From: Maricaulis virginensis
GTDB taxonomy: Bacteria; Pseudomonadota; Alphaproteobacteria; Caulobacterales; Maricaulaceae
Assembly: GCF_027922185.1 (NCBI RefSeq)
Contig: NZ_BSFE01000008.1
Span: 1-64,000 of the forward strand
Direction: 5' to 3'
Length of the DNA stretch: 64,000 nucleotides
Part shown: piece after piece, positions 17,150-26,161 of the stretch
How the letters are laid out: each line of letters opens with the position of its first letter
Position numbering within the stretch: the first letter of the stretch is position 1
Notes under the pieces: model-generated
Seen by the model: only the letters and a program-made list of their open reading frames with translations
What the model was told of the DNA's origin: nothing
Databases searched by the model: none
Program-made: the position numbers and the translations under genes

Positions 17150-17626
17150 CTATTCGCCGGATTTCATCTGGGATTGCATGTAGCGCTCTTCGCCGATCTT
17201 CTCGATCAGGCCGAGCTGGGTCTCCAGATAGTCGATATGCTCTTCCTCGGAGGCGAGGATGTCGGTGAAGATCTTGCGGGAGACGAAGTCCTGGGCCTGT
17301 TCGCAATAGGCGATCGCCTCGACATAGAAGGGGTGGGCCCGCTTCTCGATCTTCAGGTCACACTCGATGCATTCCTTCAGGGTTTCGCCGATATAGATCT
17401 TGGAGAGGTCCTGCACATTGGGCAGGCCTTCGAGAAAGAGGATACGTTCGATCAGGAGATCGGCGTGCTTCATCTCGTCGATGGATTCCTCGTACTCGAC
17501 CTCGGCGATCTTGCCGAAGCCCCAGTCCTTGTACATGCGGGCATGCAGGAAATACTGGTTTACCGCGGCCAGCTCGAGCTTGAGCGCCTGGTTGAGATAT
17601 TCGATGACCTTGGCATCGCCCTTCAT
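17150..17626 (-). CDS. bfr: Bacterioferritin Bfr
   Basis: This 24-subunit iron storage protein oxidises Fe(II) and stores it as mineral. The 158-residue chain has every ferroxidase ligand in standard numbering: E18, E51, H54, E94, E127 and H130. Met52, the axial heme ligand shared between subunits, is also present. The start at 17626 follows GGGAGATGCGCC; upstream residues are not conserved. It is downstream of bfd with 98 bases between, probably as one iron-regulated unit. Confidence 0.97.
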   Translation of the reverse strand: MKGDAKVIEYLNQALKLELAAVNQYFLHARMYKDWGFGKIAEVEYEESIDEMKHADLLIERILFLEGLPNVQDLSKIYIGETLKECIECDLKIEKRAHPFYVEAIAYCEQAQDFVSRKIFTDILASEEEHIDYLETQLGLIEKIGEERYMQSQMKSGE

Positions 17627-17724
17627 GGCGCATCTCCCGTAGTGACTGGACGCGCCGTACTGTACGGAAATGCGGCCTGCGGCCAACCGCTATCTTTGCA
17701 AGTGAAAGTGGGAAGCGCTCGCGG

Positions 17725-17922
17725 CTATTCGGCTGCCGTGGCAAGGCCTTCCGGGCCGAGGCGGTGCATCGCGATCATGTCGGCGACATCCGGCAGGCAG
17801 CGGCCGCAGCGCGGCTTGGCTTCGCAACGCTTGAACACGCAGCCGACTTCCTTCACCGCCGGATCGGCGGCGGCAGCCTGGAGTTCCTTGTCGCGCAGGG
17901 CGTTGCAGATGCAGACATACAT
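17725..17922 (-). CDS. bfd: Bacterioferritin-associated ferredoxin Bfd
   Basis: The 65-residue protein carries C4, C6, C39 and C42 (MYVCICNAL and CEAKPRCGRC), the Bfd-type [2Fe-2S] pattern. Bfd passes electrons to the heme of bacterioferritin to release stored iron. The adjacent bfr gene supports this. The Cys spacing is CxC then Cx2C, as in known Bfd proteins. Confidence 0.9.
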   Translation of the reverse strand: MYVCICNALRDKELQAAAADPAVKEVGCVFKRCEAKPRCGRCLPDVADMIAMHRLGPEGLATAAE

Positions 17923-17960
17923 GGGCGGACTCGTTTCCCGGAAGTCGTAGGGAAACTTGT

Positions 17961-17985
17961 CCCGCGAATGCGAATGACTGTCAAC
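17961..17985 (-). promoter_or_regulatory. Possible Fur-type operator/promoter upstream of bfd
   Basis: On the minus strand a TTGACA (17984-17979) could be a -35 element about 60 bases before the bfd start. It overlaps GTCATTCGCATTCGC, which resembles one half of alphaproteobacterial iron-response (Fur/Irr) sites of the TGCGAATGA type. No convincing -10 is visible, so this is a weak call that rests partly on the iron-storage genes downstream. Confidence 0.3.
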
Positions 17986-18073
17986 TTCATAAATGATGCA
18001 GAGTCAGTCATTCCCCGTTTACGCGAGCGCCGCAGGCCTGCCCCGCAAGGACAGACCGGCGCAAGAACCGCCG

Positions 18074-18865
18074 CTAGCTGCCGCGCATGATGTCGCCGAT
18101 CGGACCGAGGACCGAGCCCTCGCCCTGGCCGGAACCGGTGCGCGGCACATTCGCCAGGATGCGGCCCGCCAGGCGCGAGAACGGCATGGACTGGAGCCAG
18201 ACTTTCCCCGGGCCGCGCAGGCGCGCAAAGAACACGCCTTCGCCGCCAAAGATCATCGACTTGATATTGCCCGCCCGCTCGATCTCGAAATCGACGCCCG
18301 GCGTGTAGGCGACCACGCAGCCGGTATCGACATGCAGTTCCTCGCCCGGCGCCAGTTCGCGCTCGATCAGCGTGCCGCCGGCGTGCACAAAGCACCAACC
18401 CGTGCCCTGCAGGCGCTGCATGATGAAGCCTTCACCGCCAAACAGGCCGGTCATGATGCGCTTTTGCAGCGCAATGCCGATCGACACGCCCTTGGCGGCG
18501 GCCAGGAAACTGTCCTTCTGGCAGATCAGCTCGCCGCCCATATCCGGCAGGTGAACCGGGATGATGGTGCCCGGAAACGGCGCGGCAAAGGCGACATGCG
18601 CCTTGCCCTGCCCCTGATGGGTGAAGACCGTCATGAACAGGCTCTCGCCGGTCAGGAGCCTTTTGCCGGCACCGGCCAGCGCGCCCCAGACGCCCGACTG
18701 TTTCGACGAACCGTCGCCGAACACGGCGTCCATGCCGATACTGGGCGATTTGTACATCATCGCACCGGCTTCCGAGACGACGCTTTCGCCCGGATCCAGT
18801 TCGATCTCGACATACTGGATATCGCCGCCGCCGATCTTGTAGTCGATCACGTCCGTCTGGCTCAT
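18074..18865 (-). CDS. AIM24/TIGR00266 family protein
   Basis: The 263-residue soluble protein has the beta-helix-like repeats of the AIM24 family: YVEIELDPGESVVSEAGAMMYK, LTGESLFMTVFTHQGQG, ELICQKDSFLAAAKGVSIGIALQKR, GLFGGEGFIMQRLQGTGWCFVHAGG and GGEGVFFARLRGPGKVWLQSMP. The family occurs from bacteria to yeast mitochondria; its molecular role is unknown. The ATG at 18865 is preferred over 18883 because GAAGGGGATC lies just upstream. Confidence 0.9.
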   Translation of the reverse strand: MSQTDVIDYKIGGGDIQYVEIELDPGESVVSEAGAMMYKSPSIGMDAVFGDGSSKQSGVWGALAGAGKRLLTGESLFMTVFTHQGQGKAHVAFAAPFPGTIIPVHLPDMGGELICQKDSFLAAAKGVSIGIALQKRIMTGLFGGEGFIMQRLQGTGWCFVHAGGTLIERELAPGEELHVDTGCVVAYTPGVDFEIERAGNIKSMIFGGEGVFFARLRGPGKVWLQSMPFSRLAGRILANVPRTGSGQGEGSVLGPIGDIMRGS

Positions 18866-18988
18866 GCACGATCCCCTTCGCATGCAGGATAAAAGGACAG
18901 CCTAGAACGCCGGTCCGTCCGGGCAAGCGGTATTGTGCCGCGTCCCTTCCCCCGGGGCGCGTGCCTTCCAGGTCAGAGCGGAAACGGA

Positions 18989-19405
18989 TCAGATAGTCTG
19001 GATATCGGCTTCGCCGACGGCTTCGCGGATACGGTGGGCCAGATGCACCGGCACATCGCCGCAGCTCTTGCGGAAGCTCTCATTCTTGTCGAGACGGGCG
19101 ATATCGTCCGGCAGGCGCGCTGCATCGACACTCATCGAGCCCGACAGGATCAGGATCGGTGTGTCTCCGGCATGGCTCTGCGTGGTTTCCAGCGTATCGC
19201 GTGGGTGGATGGAGTCCGGCAGGCGCAGATCGAGCAGGACGAGATCGTAATCATTGCGGCCGAGCAGGCGTTTGGCATCCCGCAGCGTGCGGGCAACCTC
19301 GAAAGCGATGTCCAGGTCCCCGGCTTCGCAGACGGCGTGCTGGACCAGCATCGCATCCGCAAAATCGTCCTCGACGTGCAGCACCTTGAGTGCGCGGTTC
19401 GCCAT
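18989..19405 (-). CDS. Stand-alone response regulator receiver
   Basis: This 138-residue protein is a single receiver domain: the acidic pair in VLHVEDDFADAML, the phospho-acceptor Asp in VLLDLRLPDS and the conserved Lys in ARLDKNESF. There is no output domain, so it acts by protein contact, as CheY or DivK-like regulators do, or in a phosphorelay. Of two adjacent ATGs the second (19405) is chosen, being five bases from GGAGG. No kinase is beside it. The C-terminus carries RKSCGDVPVHLAHRIREAV. Confidence 0.85.
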   Translation of the reverse strand: MANRALKVLHVEDDFADAMLVQHAVCEAGDLDIAFEVARTLRDAKRLLGRNDYDLVLLDLRLPDSIHPRDTLETTQSHAGDTPILILSGSMSVDAARLPDDIARLDKNESFRKSCGDVPVHLAHRIREAVGEADIQTI

Positions 19406-19475
19406 CATTTCCTCCCTCATATGCCAGACTAGCCCGGTTGCCTTACCGAACTGTTTATGACGCCCCTTTTTGTCG

Positions 19476-20372
19476 TCAAAACCCGTCCGGCAACTCCACG
19501 CTGTGACGCAGCGCCGCTGCGATTACCGTGTTTCGCAGCAGCATGGCAATCGTCATCGGTCCGATACCGCCGGGAACCGGCGTAATCCAGCCCGCATGCT
19601 TCACAATCTCGTCAAAGGCCGCATCGCCCACAAGGCGCGTCTTGCCCTCGCCACGCTCGGGCGCCGGGATACGGTTGATACCGACATCCAGCACGCAGGC
19701 GCCCGGCTTCACCCAGTCACCCCTGACCATCTCGGGGCGGCCCACCGCCGGCACCACGATATCGGCGGTACGGACCAGCGCGGGCAGGTCCTTCGTGCGC
19801 GAGTGCGCGATCGTGACCGTGGCGTTCTTTTCCAGGAAGAGCAGGGCGGTCGGCTTGCCCACCAGGATCGAGCGGCCGATCACCACCACCGACTTGCCCG
19901 AAACATCGCCCATCGCCCGTTCAGCCAGCAGCACGCAGCCCGACGGCGTGCACGGACGCAGGCCCGGCTTGCCGAGCACGAGACGGCCTGCGGACGCTTC
20001 TGTGAGACCGTCCACATCCTTGTCCGGATGGATCGCCCCGATGACCCGGTTGGCGTCGATATGATCCGGCAGCGGCATCTGCACGAGGATGCCGTCCACA
20101 CCGTCATCGGCATTGAGGCCGGCGACGATCTCCAGCACGTCGGCCTCGCTTGTGTCCGCCGGCTTGCGGATCTCGATCGAGCGCATGCCGGCCGCTTGCG
20201 TACGAAGGCCCTTGTTGCGGACATAGACGTCGCTGGCCGGATCGTCGCCGATCAGCACCACGGCGAGACAGGGCACGCGCCCCAGGGATTTGGCCAGCCC
20301 GGCCGCAGCCTCGGCGGCCCGGGCGTCGATTTCAGCCGCGACGGCCTTGCCGTCGATCAGTTCAGCGCTCAT
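19476..20372 (-). CDS. folD: Methylenetetrahydrofolate dehydrogenase/cyclohydrolase FolD
   Basis: FolD interconverts 5,10-methylene-, 5,10-methenyl- and 10-formyl-tetrahydrofolate. The 298-residue protein has Y50 and K54 of the active site (DVYVRNKG), GILVQMPLP, KDVDGL, PCTPSGC, the NADP-binding GRSILVGKPTALLF, and PVPGGIGPMTIAMLLRNT. Its start overlaps the DUF167 gene by 11 bases, in the order yggT, DUF167, folD. Confidence 0.96.
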   Translation of the reverse strand: MSAELIDGKAVAAEIDARAAEAAAGLAKSLGRVPCLAVVLIGDDPASDVYVRNKGLRTQAAGMRSIEIRKPADTSEADVLEIVAGLNADDGVDGILVQMPLPDHIDANRVIGAIHPDKDVDGLTEASAGRLVLGKPGLRPCTPSGCVLLAERAMGDVSGKSVVVIGRSILVGKPTALLFLEKNATVTIAHSRTKDLPALVRTADIVVPAVGRPEMVRGDWVKPGACVLDVGINRIPAPERGEGKTRLVGDAAFDEIVKHAGWITPVPGGIGPMTIAMLLRNTVIAAALRHSVELPDGF

Positions 20373-20685
20373 CGCTTGGGCCCTCCAGCAGGCTCCGGAT
20401 ACGCGCCAGCGCCGGGCCCTCGGCCTCGATGCGGACGGTCTTCAGTCGGGATGTGGCGCCGCGTATAACATCCAGATCGCGTTTGGGAAGACCCAGATGC
20501 TTCGCCAGGAGCGCAATCAGCGCGGTGTTGGCCTTGCCCTTCTCGGGCACAGCGCGCACGCGCACCGCCAGGTGCCGGCTGCCATCGGCGCCGTCCTGCC
20601 AGCCTTCAACCGCATCCGCCGAAGCGTTGGGCGTCAGGCGGACGTGCAGGACAAGCCCGGTTGCGTCGCTCTGCAAGCCGTTCAT
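20362..20685 (-). CDS. DUF167 (YggU) family protein
   Basis: This 107-residue protein fits the YggU family: LHVRLTPNASADAVEGW, then VRVRAVPEKGKANTALIALLAKHLGLPKRDLDVIRGATSRLKTVRI. The function is unknown. It starts on the base after the yggT stop and overlaps folD by 11 bases, so the three are co-transcribed. The yggT-yggU pairing is widespread. Confidence 0.9.
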   Translation of the reverse strand: MNGLQSDATGLVLHVRLTPNASADAVEGWQDGADGSRHLAVRVRAVPEKGKANTALIALLAKHLGLPKRDLDVIRGATSRLKTVRIEAEGPALARIRSLLEGPSDER

Positions 20686-20985
20686 CTAGAAGATGCGCAT
20701 CAGCTCCCCGAGCACATAGCCCTGCACGAAACCGATCAGCAGCAGAAGGACGATGGGCGAGAAATCCATCCCGCCGAGCGGCGGCAGGATGCGCCGGATC
20801 GGCGACAGGAGCGGTTCGGTGATCGCCGAAGTCACCCGCCAGATCGTCGAGACAAACTGATTGTGCGCATTCACCACATTGAAGCTGATCAGCCAGCTCA
20901 GGATCACGCTGACAAGAACAACGATCCACAACAGGTTCAGCAAAGGGTGGATGATGTAGACAATGAGGCCGTCGATCGGGGACAT
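20686..20985 (-). CDS. YggT family integral membrane protein
   Basis: The 99-residue protein has two membrane helices (about 15-33 and 75-93), the family motif WLISFNVVNAHNQFV, and ITEPLLSPIRRILPPLGGMDFSPIV between them. YggT proteins are linked to osmotic or ion stress in some bacteria and to cell division in others; the role here is not determined. It is the first gene of the yggT-DUF167-folD unit. Confidence 0.9.
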   Translation of the reverse strand: MSPIDGLIVYIIHPLLNLLWIVVLVSVILSWLISFNVVNAHNQFVSTIWRVTSAITEPLLSPIRRILPPLGGMDFSPIVLLLLIGFVQGYVLGELMRIF

Positions 20986-21204
20986 GGGCGGGTTTTCCTC
21001 GGCATTCGCTCGCTTTCCCTGCTTCTAGCCCGGCCAGGCAGGGAAGGTCCAGAAGCGCGTGCGCTCGCCGGCACACATCCCGCGATGGCCGGACGGGTCC
21101 GGCATGGAATGCCCTTCTGCGACAGACGCGTTGACGCGCCCGCAATCCGGTGACACATAAACCGCTCCCAAACCCGCTGCGCCTCGCGTTTGCGGGAAGG
21201 TGAC

Positions 21205-21280
<76 letters not shown>

Positions 21281-21299
21281 TTTCTCCGATCTCACGGCA

Positions 21300-21376
21300 G
21301 TCCGCTTCGCGGACGCCTCCGATGGGGCGGCCTGACCGGCCGACGCGCGGTCGCGCTTGCGAACCCTGCGGGTTCG
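21300..21376 (+). repeat. Hairpin-rich segment after tRNA-Ala
   Basis: Three short perfect inverted repeats follow in a row: GTCCGC/GCGGAC at 21300-21314, CGGCC/GGCCG at 21328-21342 and CGAACCC/GGGTTCG at 21360-21376. None has a T run. As after tRNA-Thr, a hairpin-dense stretch starts soon after the tRNA. An apparent reading frame across it is an artefact of the tRNA sequence. Confidence 0.5.
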
Positions 21377-21520
21377 TCCAGCTCCACCGCAAACGAAAAT
21401 CCTGCTGCCTGCATCGCCACGCCGTCGCCTGCAACAGGCACCCTCCATCCTACCAAGCGGTAATTTGATCTGGGCGCTCCGGCTCTCTACGCCTTTGGGG
21501 ATGTCCTGAGGGGAGCTGAC

Positions 21521-22852
21521 ATGCGGTTTCTGGTTTGCCTTGCAATGCTTGTCTTGGCGGCACCGTCCGCTCAGGCCCAGCCCGCACCCACGCCGATCGA
21601 TGCGGAAACCCGCAATGCCGCGATCGCGGATGTGGGCGATCTCATAGCCGAAAACTATTACGACGCCGGGCGTGGTGCCGCCATTGCCGAAGAACTGGCC
21701 GCCTTTGCCCGCTCTCCGCAGGCCGCCGGCCTCGATACCGGCCAGGGGCTGGCAACCGCGCTGGTCGAATTCCTGCGCGAGCGGGACCGGCATTTCAACG
21801 CGGCCTGGCGCGGTCCCGACTTTATTGCCCGGGTCCAGGCGCAATGGGATGCGGAAGAAGCCGCCGGCGGCGAGGAAGAGGACAGTATCGAGCGCTGGGC
21901 CGAATACCGGCCGCAGAATTACGGTTTCAACGATGTGCGCGTGCTGGAAGGCAATATCGGCTATATGGCCGTCACCACCTTCAACCCGCTGATCGTATCG
22001 CAATCGAAGGCCGATGCGGCCCTGTCCTTCCTGGCCGATACCGATGCCGTCATCATCGATCTGCGTGGCAATCGCGGCGGCGAGCCGGAACTGGTGAACT
22101 ATCTGCTGAGCCATTTCACGCCGGCTGGCGAGCGCGTTCACTACAATACGGTTCTGCAGCGCAATGCAGACGCCGAAGACCTCTACACGATCGCCGATCA
22201 TCCGATGGGACATCGCCCGGACGTCCCGCTCTACGTGCTGGTCTCAGGCGAAAGCTTCTCGGCCGCCGAAGCCCTTGCCTATCATCTTCAGGCCATGGGC
22301 CGCGCAACGGTGGTCGGCGAAGTTACCGGGGGCGGTGCCAACGCCGGACGGATCTTCCTCGCGCCTGCCGGGTTGATCGTCTTCATTCCGGACACGACCG
22401 GCCGCAGCCCGTTTACCGGCGCAAACTGGGACCGTACCGGCGTGCAGCCCGATATCGAGGTTGCGGCCGGCGACGCCTTGGAACGTGCCCGGGTCGAGGC
22501 CCTGACCCGGCAGGTCTCCGGCGTTGAAATCGAGGGGCCTCAAGCCATGCAGTCGGCCTATCAGCTGGCACTGGCCCAGGCCGAGGCCGGCCGCTGGGTT
22601 CCGACCCCGGCCGAGCTGGAGGCCTGCACCGGGCAGTATAATGGCGGCCGGGTCTGGCTGGAGGACGGGCAGCTGCGTTATCAGGGCAGCAATAACGTGC
22701 TCGCCCTCACACCCTTCGCGCCGGGCGTCTTCCATTTCCCGGACAATGATACGGTGCAGGTGCATTTCCCCGGCTATCGCAGCGGCCGTGCCAGCGCCAT
22801 GCGGCAGGCCTATCCCAGCGGAGACTTCTTCGACCGCGAACGGATCGACTGA
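21521..22852 (+). CDS. Exported S41 family peptidase
   Basis: The 443-residue protein has a signal peptide (to about APSAQAQ, residue 20), an N-terminal helical region, and an S41 tail-specific protease core. The core includes VIIDLRGNRGGEPELVNYLL, the nucleophile region VLVSGESFSAAEALAYHL and GEVTGGGANAG. The Ser in GESFSAAEA is the likely nucleophile. There is no clear PDZ domain, so it resembles the retinol-binding-like S41B class. The C-terminal 110 residues are an extra beta-rich domain (CTGQYNGGRVWLEDGQLRYQG). The ATG follows GGGGAGCTGAC. Confidence 0.85.
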   Translation: MRFLVCLAMLVLAAPSAQAQPAPTPIDAETRNAAIADVGDLIAENYYDAGRGAAIAEELAAFARSPQAAGLDTGQGLATALVEFLRERDRHFNAAWRGPDFIARVQAQWDAEEAAGGEEEDSIERWAEYRPQNYGFNDVRVLEGNIGYMAVTTFNPLIVSQSKADAALSFLADTDAVIIDLRGNRGGEPELVNYLLSHFTPAGERVHYNTVLQRNADAEDLYTIADHPMGHRPDVPLYVLVSGESFSAAEALAYHLQAMGRATVVGEVTGGGANAGRIFLAPAGLIVFIPDTTGRSPFTGANWDRTGVQPDIEVAAGDALERARVEALTRQVSGVEIEGPQAMQSAYQLALAQAEAGRWVPTPAELEACTGQYNGGRVWLEDGQLRYQGSNNVLALTPFAPGVFHFPDNDTVQVHFPGYRSGRASAMRQAYPSGDFFDRERID

Positions 22853-22899
22853 GCCGGTCCGGCGCGCCGGGGACAGCCGGCGCGCGACCGTCTCCATCC

Positions 22900-25800
22900 T
22901 CAATGAAAATCCCGGCTCTTCGGGATTACCCTCACATTCCGGGGATGACGGCCGCGCGGGTCGCGGCTGACCGGGCGGGCGACCTCGTCGGTCGGGGCCA
23001 GGGCGCGGTCGAGGGCGGCGCGCTGGGCATCCTCGGACAGGCGATAGAGATCGTCGGTGCAATCCACGAGCTCCTCGGCAACGATGTGGGTGACATTGTC
23101 GGCGCTCTGCACCCGGCCGCGCACCGCCAGGATGCGCGCGCCCATGACGACGGGACGATAGATATCGAAAACGCGCGGCCAGACGACGAGATTGGCAATA
23201 CCGCTCTCATCCTCGAGGGTGATGAAGACCACGCCACTCGCCGTGCCGGGTCGCTGGCGCACCAGCACCACGCCGCCGGTCTTCACCCAGCTGCCACCGG
23301 GACGGGCATTGGCCGAGCGGGTCGGCACAAGCCCCATGCCCGCATAGCGCTCACGCAGGAAGCGCATGGGGTGGGCCTTCAGGGACAGGCCGGTGGTCTG
23401 ATAATCCTGCAACACATGCTCCGACAGCGGCATGGCCGGCAGGGCGACACGATCCTCATGGCCGAAACTGTCCGTGTCGGCCCGGTCGAACAGGGGCAGA
23501 CCGGCATCCTTCGCCCCGCCGCGCACCGCCCACAGGGCCTGGCGGCGATCCAGCCCGGTCGAGCGGAAGGCATCGGCCGCAGCCAGGCGCTCCATGGCGC
23601 CTCGATCCAGTCCGGCACGCCGGCGCAGGGCGGCCGGGTCGGCATAGCCGGCACCGCGAAGTTCGACCAGCCGCACCGCATCGGCCTCGCGCATCCCGTC
23701 AATCGTCCGCAGACCCAGGCGCAGGGCGAACGCGCCGGTCTCGGCCGGTTCCAGCGTACAGTCCCAGCCGGAATGATTGATATCGGGAGCCCGCACCTCG
23801 ACCCCGTGCTCGCGGGCATCGCGCACGATCTGGGCCGGGGCATAGAATCCCATGGGCTGGGAATTCAGCAGCGCAGCGGCAAAAACCTCCGGATGATGGC
23901 ATTTCAACCAGGAGGAGACATAGACCAGAAGCGCGAAACTGGCCGCATGGCTTTCCGGAAAACCGTAATCGCCGAACCCTTTCACCTGGTCGAAACAACG
24001 CCGTGCGAAGTCCTCGGAATAGCCGCGTGCGGTCATCCCCTCGACCATCTTGGCCTCGTAATTCGCGATCGTCCCCAGCTTGCGGAAGGTCGCCATGGCC
24101 CGGCGCAGCCCGTTGGCCTCATCAGGCGTGAATTTGGCGGCATCGATGGCGATTTGCATCGCCTGTTCCTGGAAGAGGGGGACGCCCAGCGTTCGCCGGA
24201 GGATCTGTTCCAGCTCGTCCGGCGGGCCATGCTCCGGGTCGGGACTGGGAAAGACCACTTTTTCCTCGCCCTTGCGGCGGCGCAGATAGGGGTGGACCAT
24301 GTCGCCCTGGATCGGGCCCGGCCGCACGATCGCCACCTCGATCACCAGATCGTAGAAATTGCGGGGCCTGAGCCGCGGCAGCATCGACATCTGCGCCCGG
24401 CTTTCCACCTGGAAAACCCCCAGGCTGTCGGCGCGGCACAACATGTCATAGACGGCTTCGTCGCCCGGCGGCAGGGCAGCCATCGTCCAGTCCTCGCCCT
24501 TGTAGAGCGACAGCATGTCGAAGGCGCGGCGGATGCAGGACAGCATGCCCAGGGCGAGCACATCCACCTTCATGATCCCCAGCGCGTCGATATCGTCCTT
24601 GTCCCATTCGATGAAGGTGCGCTCGTCCATGGCGGCATTGCCGATCGGCACGGTTTCCACCAGCGGGCCCTGGGTGAGCACGAAACCGCCGACATGCTGG
24701 GAGAGGTGGCGCGGGAAGCCGATCAGCTCGCCAGCCAGGCGCAGGGCGAGACGCACCGCCGGATTGTCCGGATCCAGCCCGGCCTTGCGGATATGCTCGC
24801 CATCCACCTTGCGGCCCCAGCTGCCCCAGACGGTGCCGGCCATCGCCGTGGCGACATCCTCGGACAGGCCCATCGCCTTGCACACCTCGCGCAGGGTCGA
24901 GCGCGGCCGGTAGCAGATCACCGTCGCCGTTAGCGCCGCCCGCTCGCGGCCATAGCGGCGATAGACATACTGGATCACCTCCTCGCGCCGCTCATGCTCG
25001 AAATCGACATCGATATCCGGCGGCTCCTTGCGCTCTTTCGACAGGAAGCGCGCGAACAGCAGGCTGGAACGGGCCGGATCGACCTCGGTGATCCCGAGGC
25101 AGAAGCAGACCGCGGAATTGGCCGCCGAGCCGCGGCCCTGGCACAGAATGCCCTGGGCACGGGCCCAGGCGACAATGTCGTGCACGGTGAGAAAATAGGC
25201 CGGGTAGTCGAGCTCCTCGATCAGCTCCAGCTCGCGGGAGATCAGGCGGGAGACCTTGTCGGGAATACCGTCCGGATAGCGGGTATGGGCACCGGCCCAG
25301 GTCAGGGCGACCAGGTGTTCCTGGGGTGTGCGGCCGGGCGGTACCGGCTCATCGGGATAGACATAGGACAGCTCGTCCAGCGAGAAGCGGCAGCGCGCGA
25401 CGATCTCGCGGGTGCGCGCCAGGGCCGGGGCGAACCCGGTAAACAGGCGCGCCATTTCCTCCGGCGGCTTGAGATGGCGTTCGGCATTGGCGTTGAGCCG
25501 GAAACCGGCCGCCTCCATGGAACAGCCCTCGCGGATACAGGTCAGCACATCCTGCAGCGGGCGCCGCGCCGGCGTGTGATAAAGCACGTCCTGACTGGCA
25601 ACCAGCGGCACACCGGTGCGGCCGGACAGGGCTTCCAGTGCGCCCAGCCGCGCCCGGTCGCCCCCCGCCATGCGATGGACAGCCGCCAGATAGAGCCGAT
25701 CGCCCCACAGGCCGGCCAGCCGGGTCAGAAGCGGTTCGAAGTCCGGCCCCGGCACATCCGGCGGCACAGCGATGAAGATCTGCCCTTCGGCGTGCTCGAT

Positions 25801-26151
25801 AATGTCCGCGACGGTGATATGGCACTCGCCCTTGGGGACATCGCCCACCGCCTGCCCTGTCTTGCCTTGCGAAAGCAGGCGCGAGAGGCGGCCATAGGCG
25901 GCCCGGTCGGTGGGATAGCAAACCAGGTCCGGCCCGTCGGACGGGCGCAGCCGGGCACCGACCAGCAGGCGCATCCCCTGTTCCTTCGCGGCCAGATGCG
26001 CCCGCACCACACCGGCCAGCGTGTTGATGTCGCAAACGCCCAGCGCATCCAGCCCCAGCGCGCGCGCCGTCGCCACCAGTTCCTCGGCATGGGAAGCGCC
26101 GCGCAGGAAGGAGAAATTCGTCAAGCAGAGCAGTTCGGCATAACCGGTCAT
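22900..26151 (-). CDS. dnaE2: Error-prone DNA polymerase DnaE2 (ImuC)
   Basis: This C-family polymerase performs SOS-induced translesion synthesis. The 1083-residue protein has the PHP domain at the N-terminus (LTNFSFLRGASHAEELV), the polymerase core with CQGRGSAANSAVCFCLGIT and the catalytic Asp of PPDIDVDFEHERREEV, and FQVESRAQMSMLPRLRPR. A C-terminal OB-fold lies near residues 950-1040. The ATG at 26151 follows GAGGGGGCGGCG. It starts ten bases after the imuB stop and is the third gene of the LexA-controlled cassette. Confidence 0.96.
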   Translation of the reverse strand: MTGYAELLCLTNFSFLRGASHAEELVATARALGLDALGVCDINTLAGVVRAHLAAKEQGMRLLVGARLRPSDGPDLVCYPTDRAAYGRLSRLLSQGKTGQAVGDVPKGECHITVADIIEHAEGQIFIAVPPDVPGPDFEPLLTRLAGLWGDRLYLAAVHRMAGGDRARLGALEALSGRTGVPLVASQDVLYHTPARRPLQDVLTCIREGCSMEAAGFRLNANAERHLKPPEEMARLFTGFAPALARTREIVARCRFSLDELSYVYPDEPVPPGRTPQEHLVALTWAGAHTRYPDGIPDKVSRLISRELELIEELDYPAYFLTVHDIVAWARAQGILCQGRGSAANSAVCFCLGITEVDPARSSLLFARFLSKERKEPPDIDVDFEHERREEVIQYVYRRYGRERAALTATVICYRPRSTLREVCKAMGLSEDVATAMAGTVWGSWGRKVDGEHIRKAGLDPDNPAVRLALRLAGELIGFPRHLSQHVGGFVLTQGPLVETVPIGNAAMDERTFIEWDKDDIDALGIMKVDVLALGMLSCIRRAFDMLSLYKGEDWTMAALPPGDEAVYDMLCRADSLGVFQVESRAQMSMLPRLRPRNFYDLVIEVAIVRPGPIQGDMVHPYLRRRKGEEKVVFPSPDPEHGPPDELEQILRRTLGVPLFQEQAMQIAIDAAKFTPDEANGLRRAMATFRKLGTIANYEAKMVEGMTARGYSEDFARRCFDQVKGFGDYGFPESHAASFALLVYVSSWLKCHHPEVFAAALLNSQPMGFYAPAQIVRDAREHGVEVRAPDINHSGWDCTLEPAETGAFALRLGLRTIDGMREADAVRLVELRGAGYADPAALRRRAGLDRGAMERLAAADAFRSTGLDRRQALWAVRGGAKDAGLPLFDRADTDSFGHEDRVALPAMPLSEHVLQDYQTTGLSLKAHPMRFLRERYAGMGLVPTRSANARPGGSWVKTGGVVLVRQRPGTASGVVFITLEDESGIANLVVWPRVFDIYRPVVMGARILAVRGRVQSADNVTHIVAEELVDCTDDLYRLSEDAQRAALDRALAPTDEVARPVSRDPRGRHPRNVRVIPKSRDFH

Positions 26152-26161
26152 CGCCGCCCCC

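Noticed and set aside
22853..22899. GC-rich inverted repeat between the S41 protease and dnaE2 as a terminator
   Set aside because: The repeat is imperfect and has no T run on either strand.
22903..24933. Long plus-strand frame antisense to dnaE2 (676 codons)
   Set aside because: It is a GC-rich third-position shadow of dnaE2, His/Arg-rich with no family resemblance or ribosome site.
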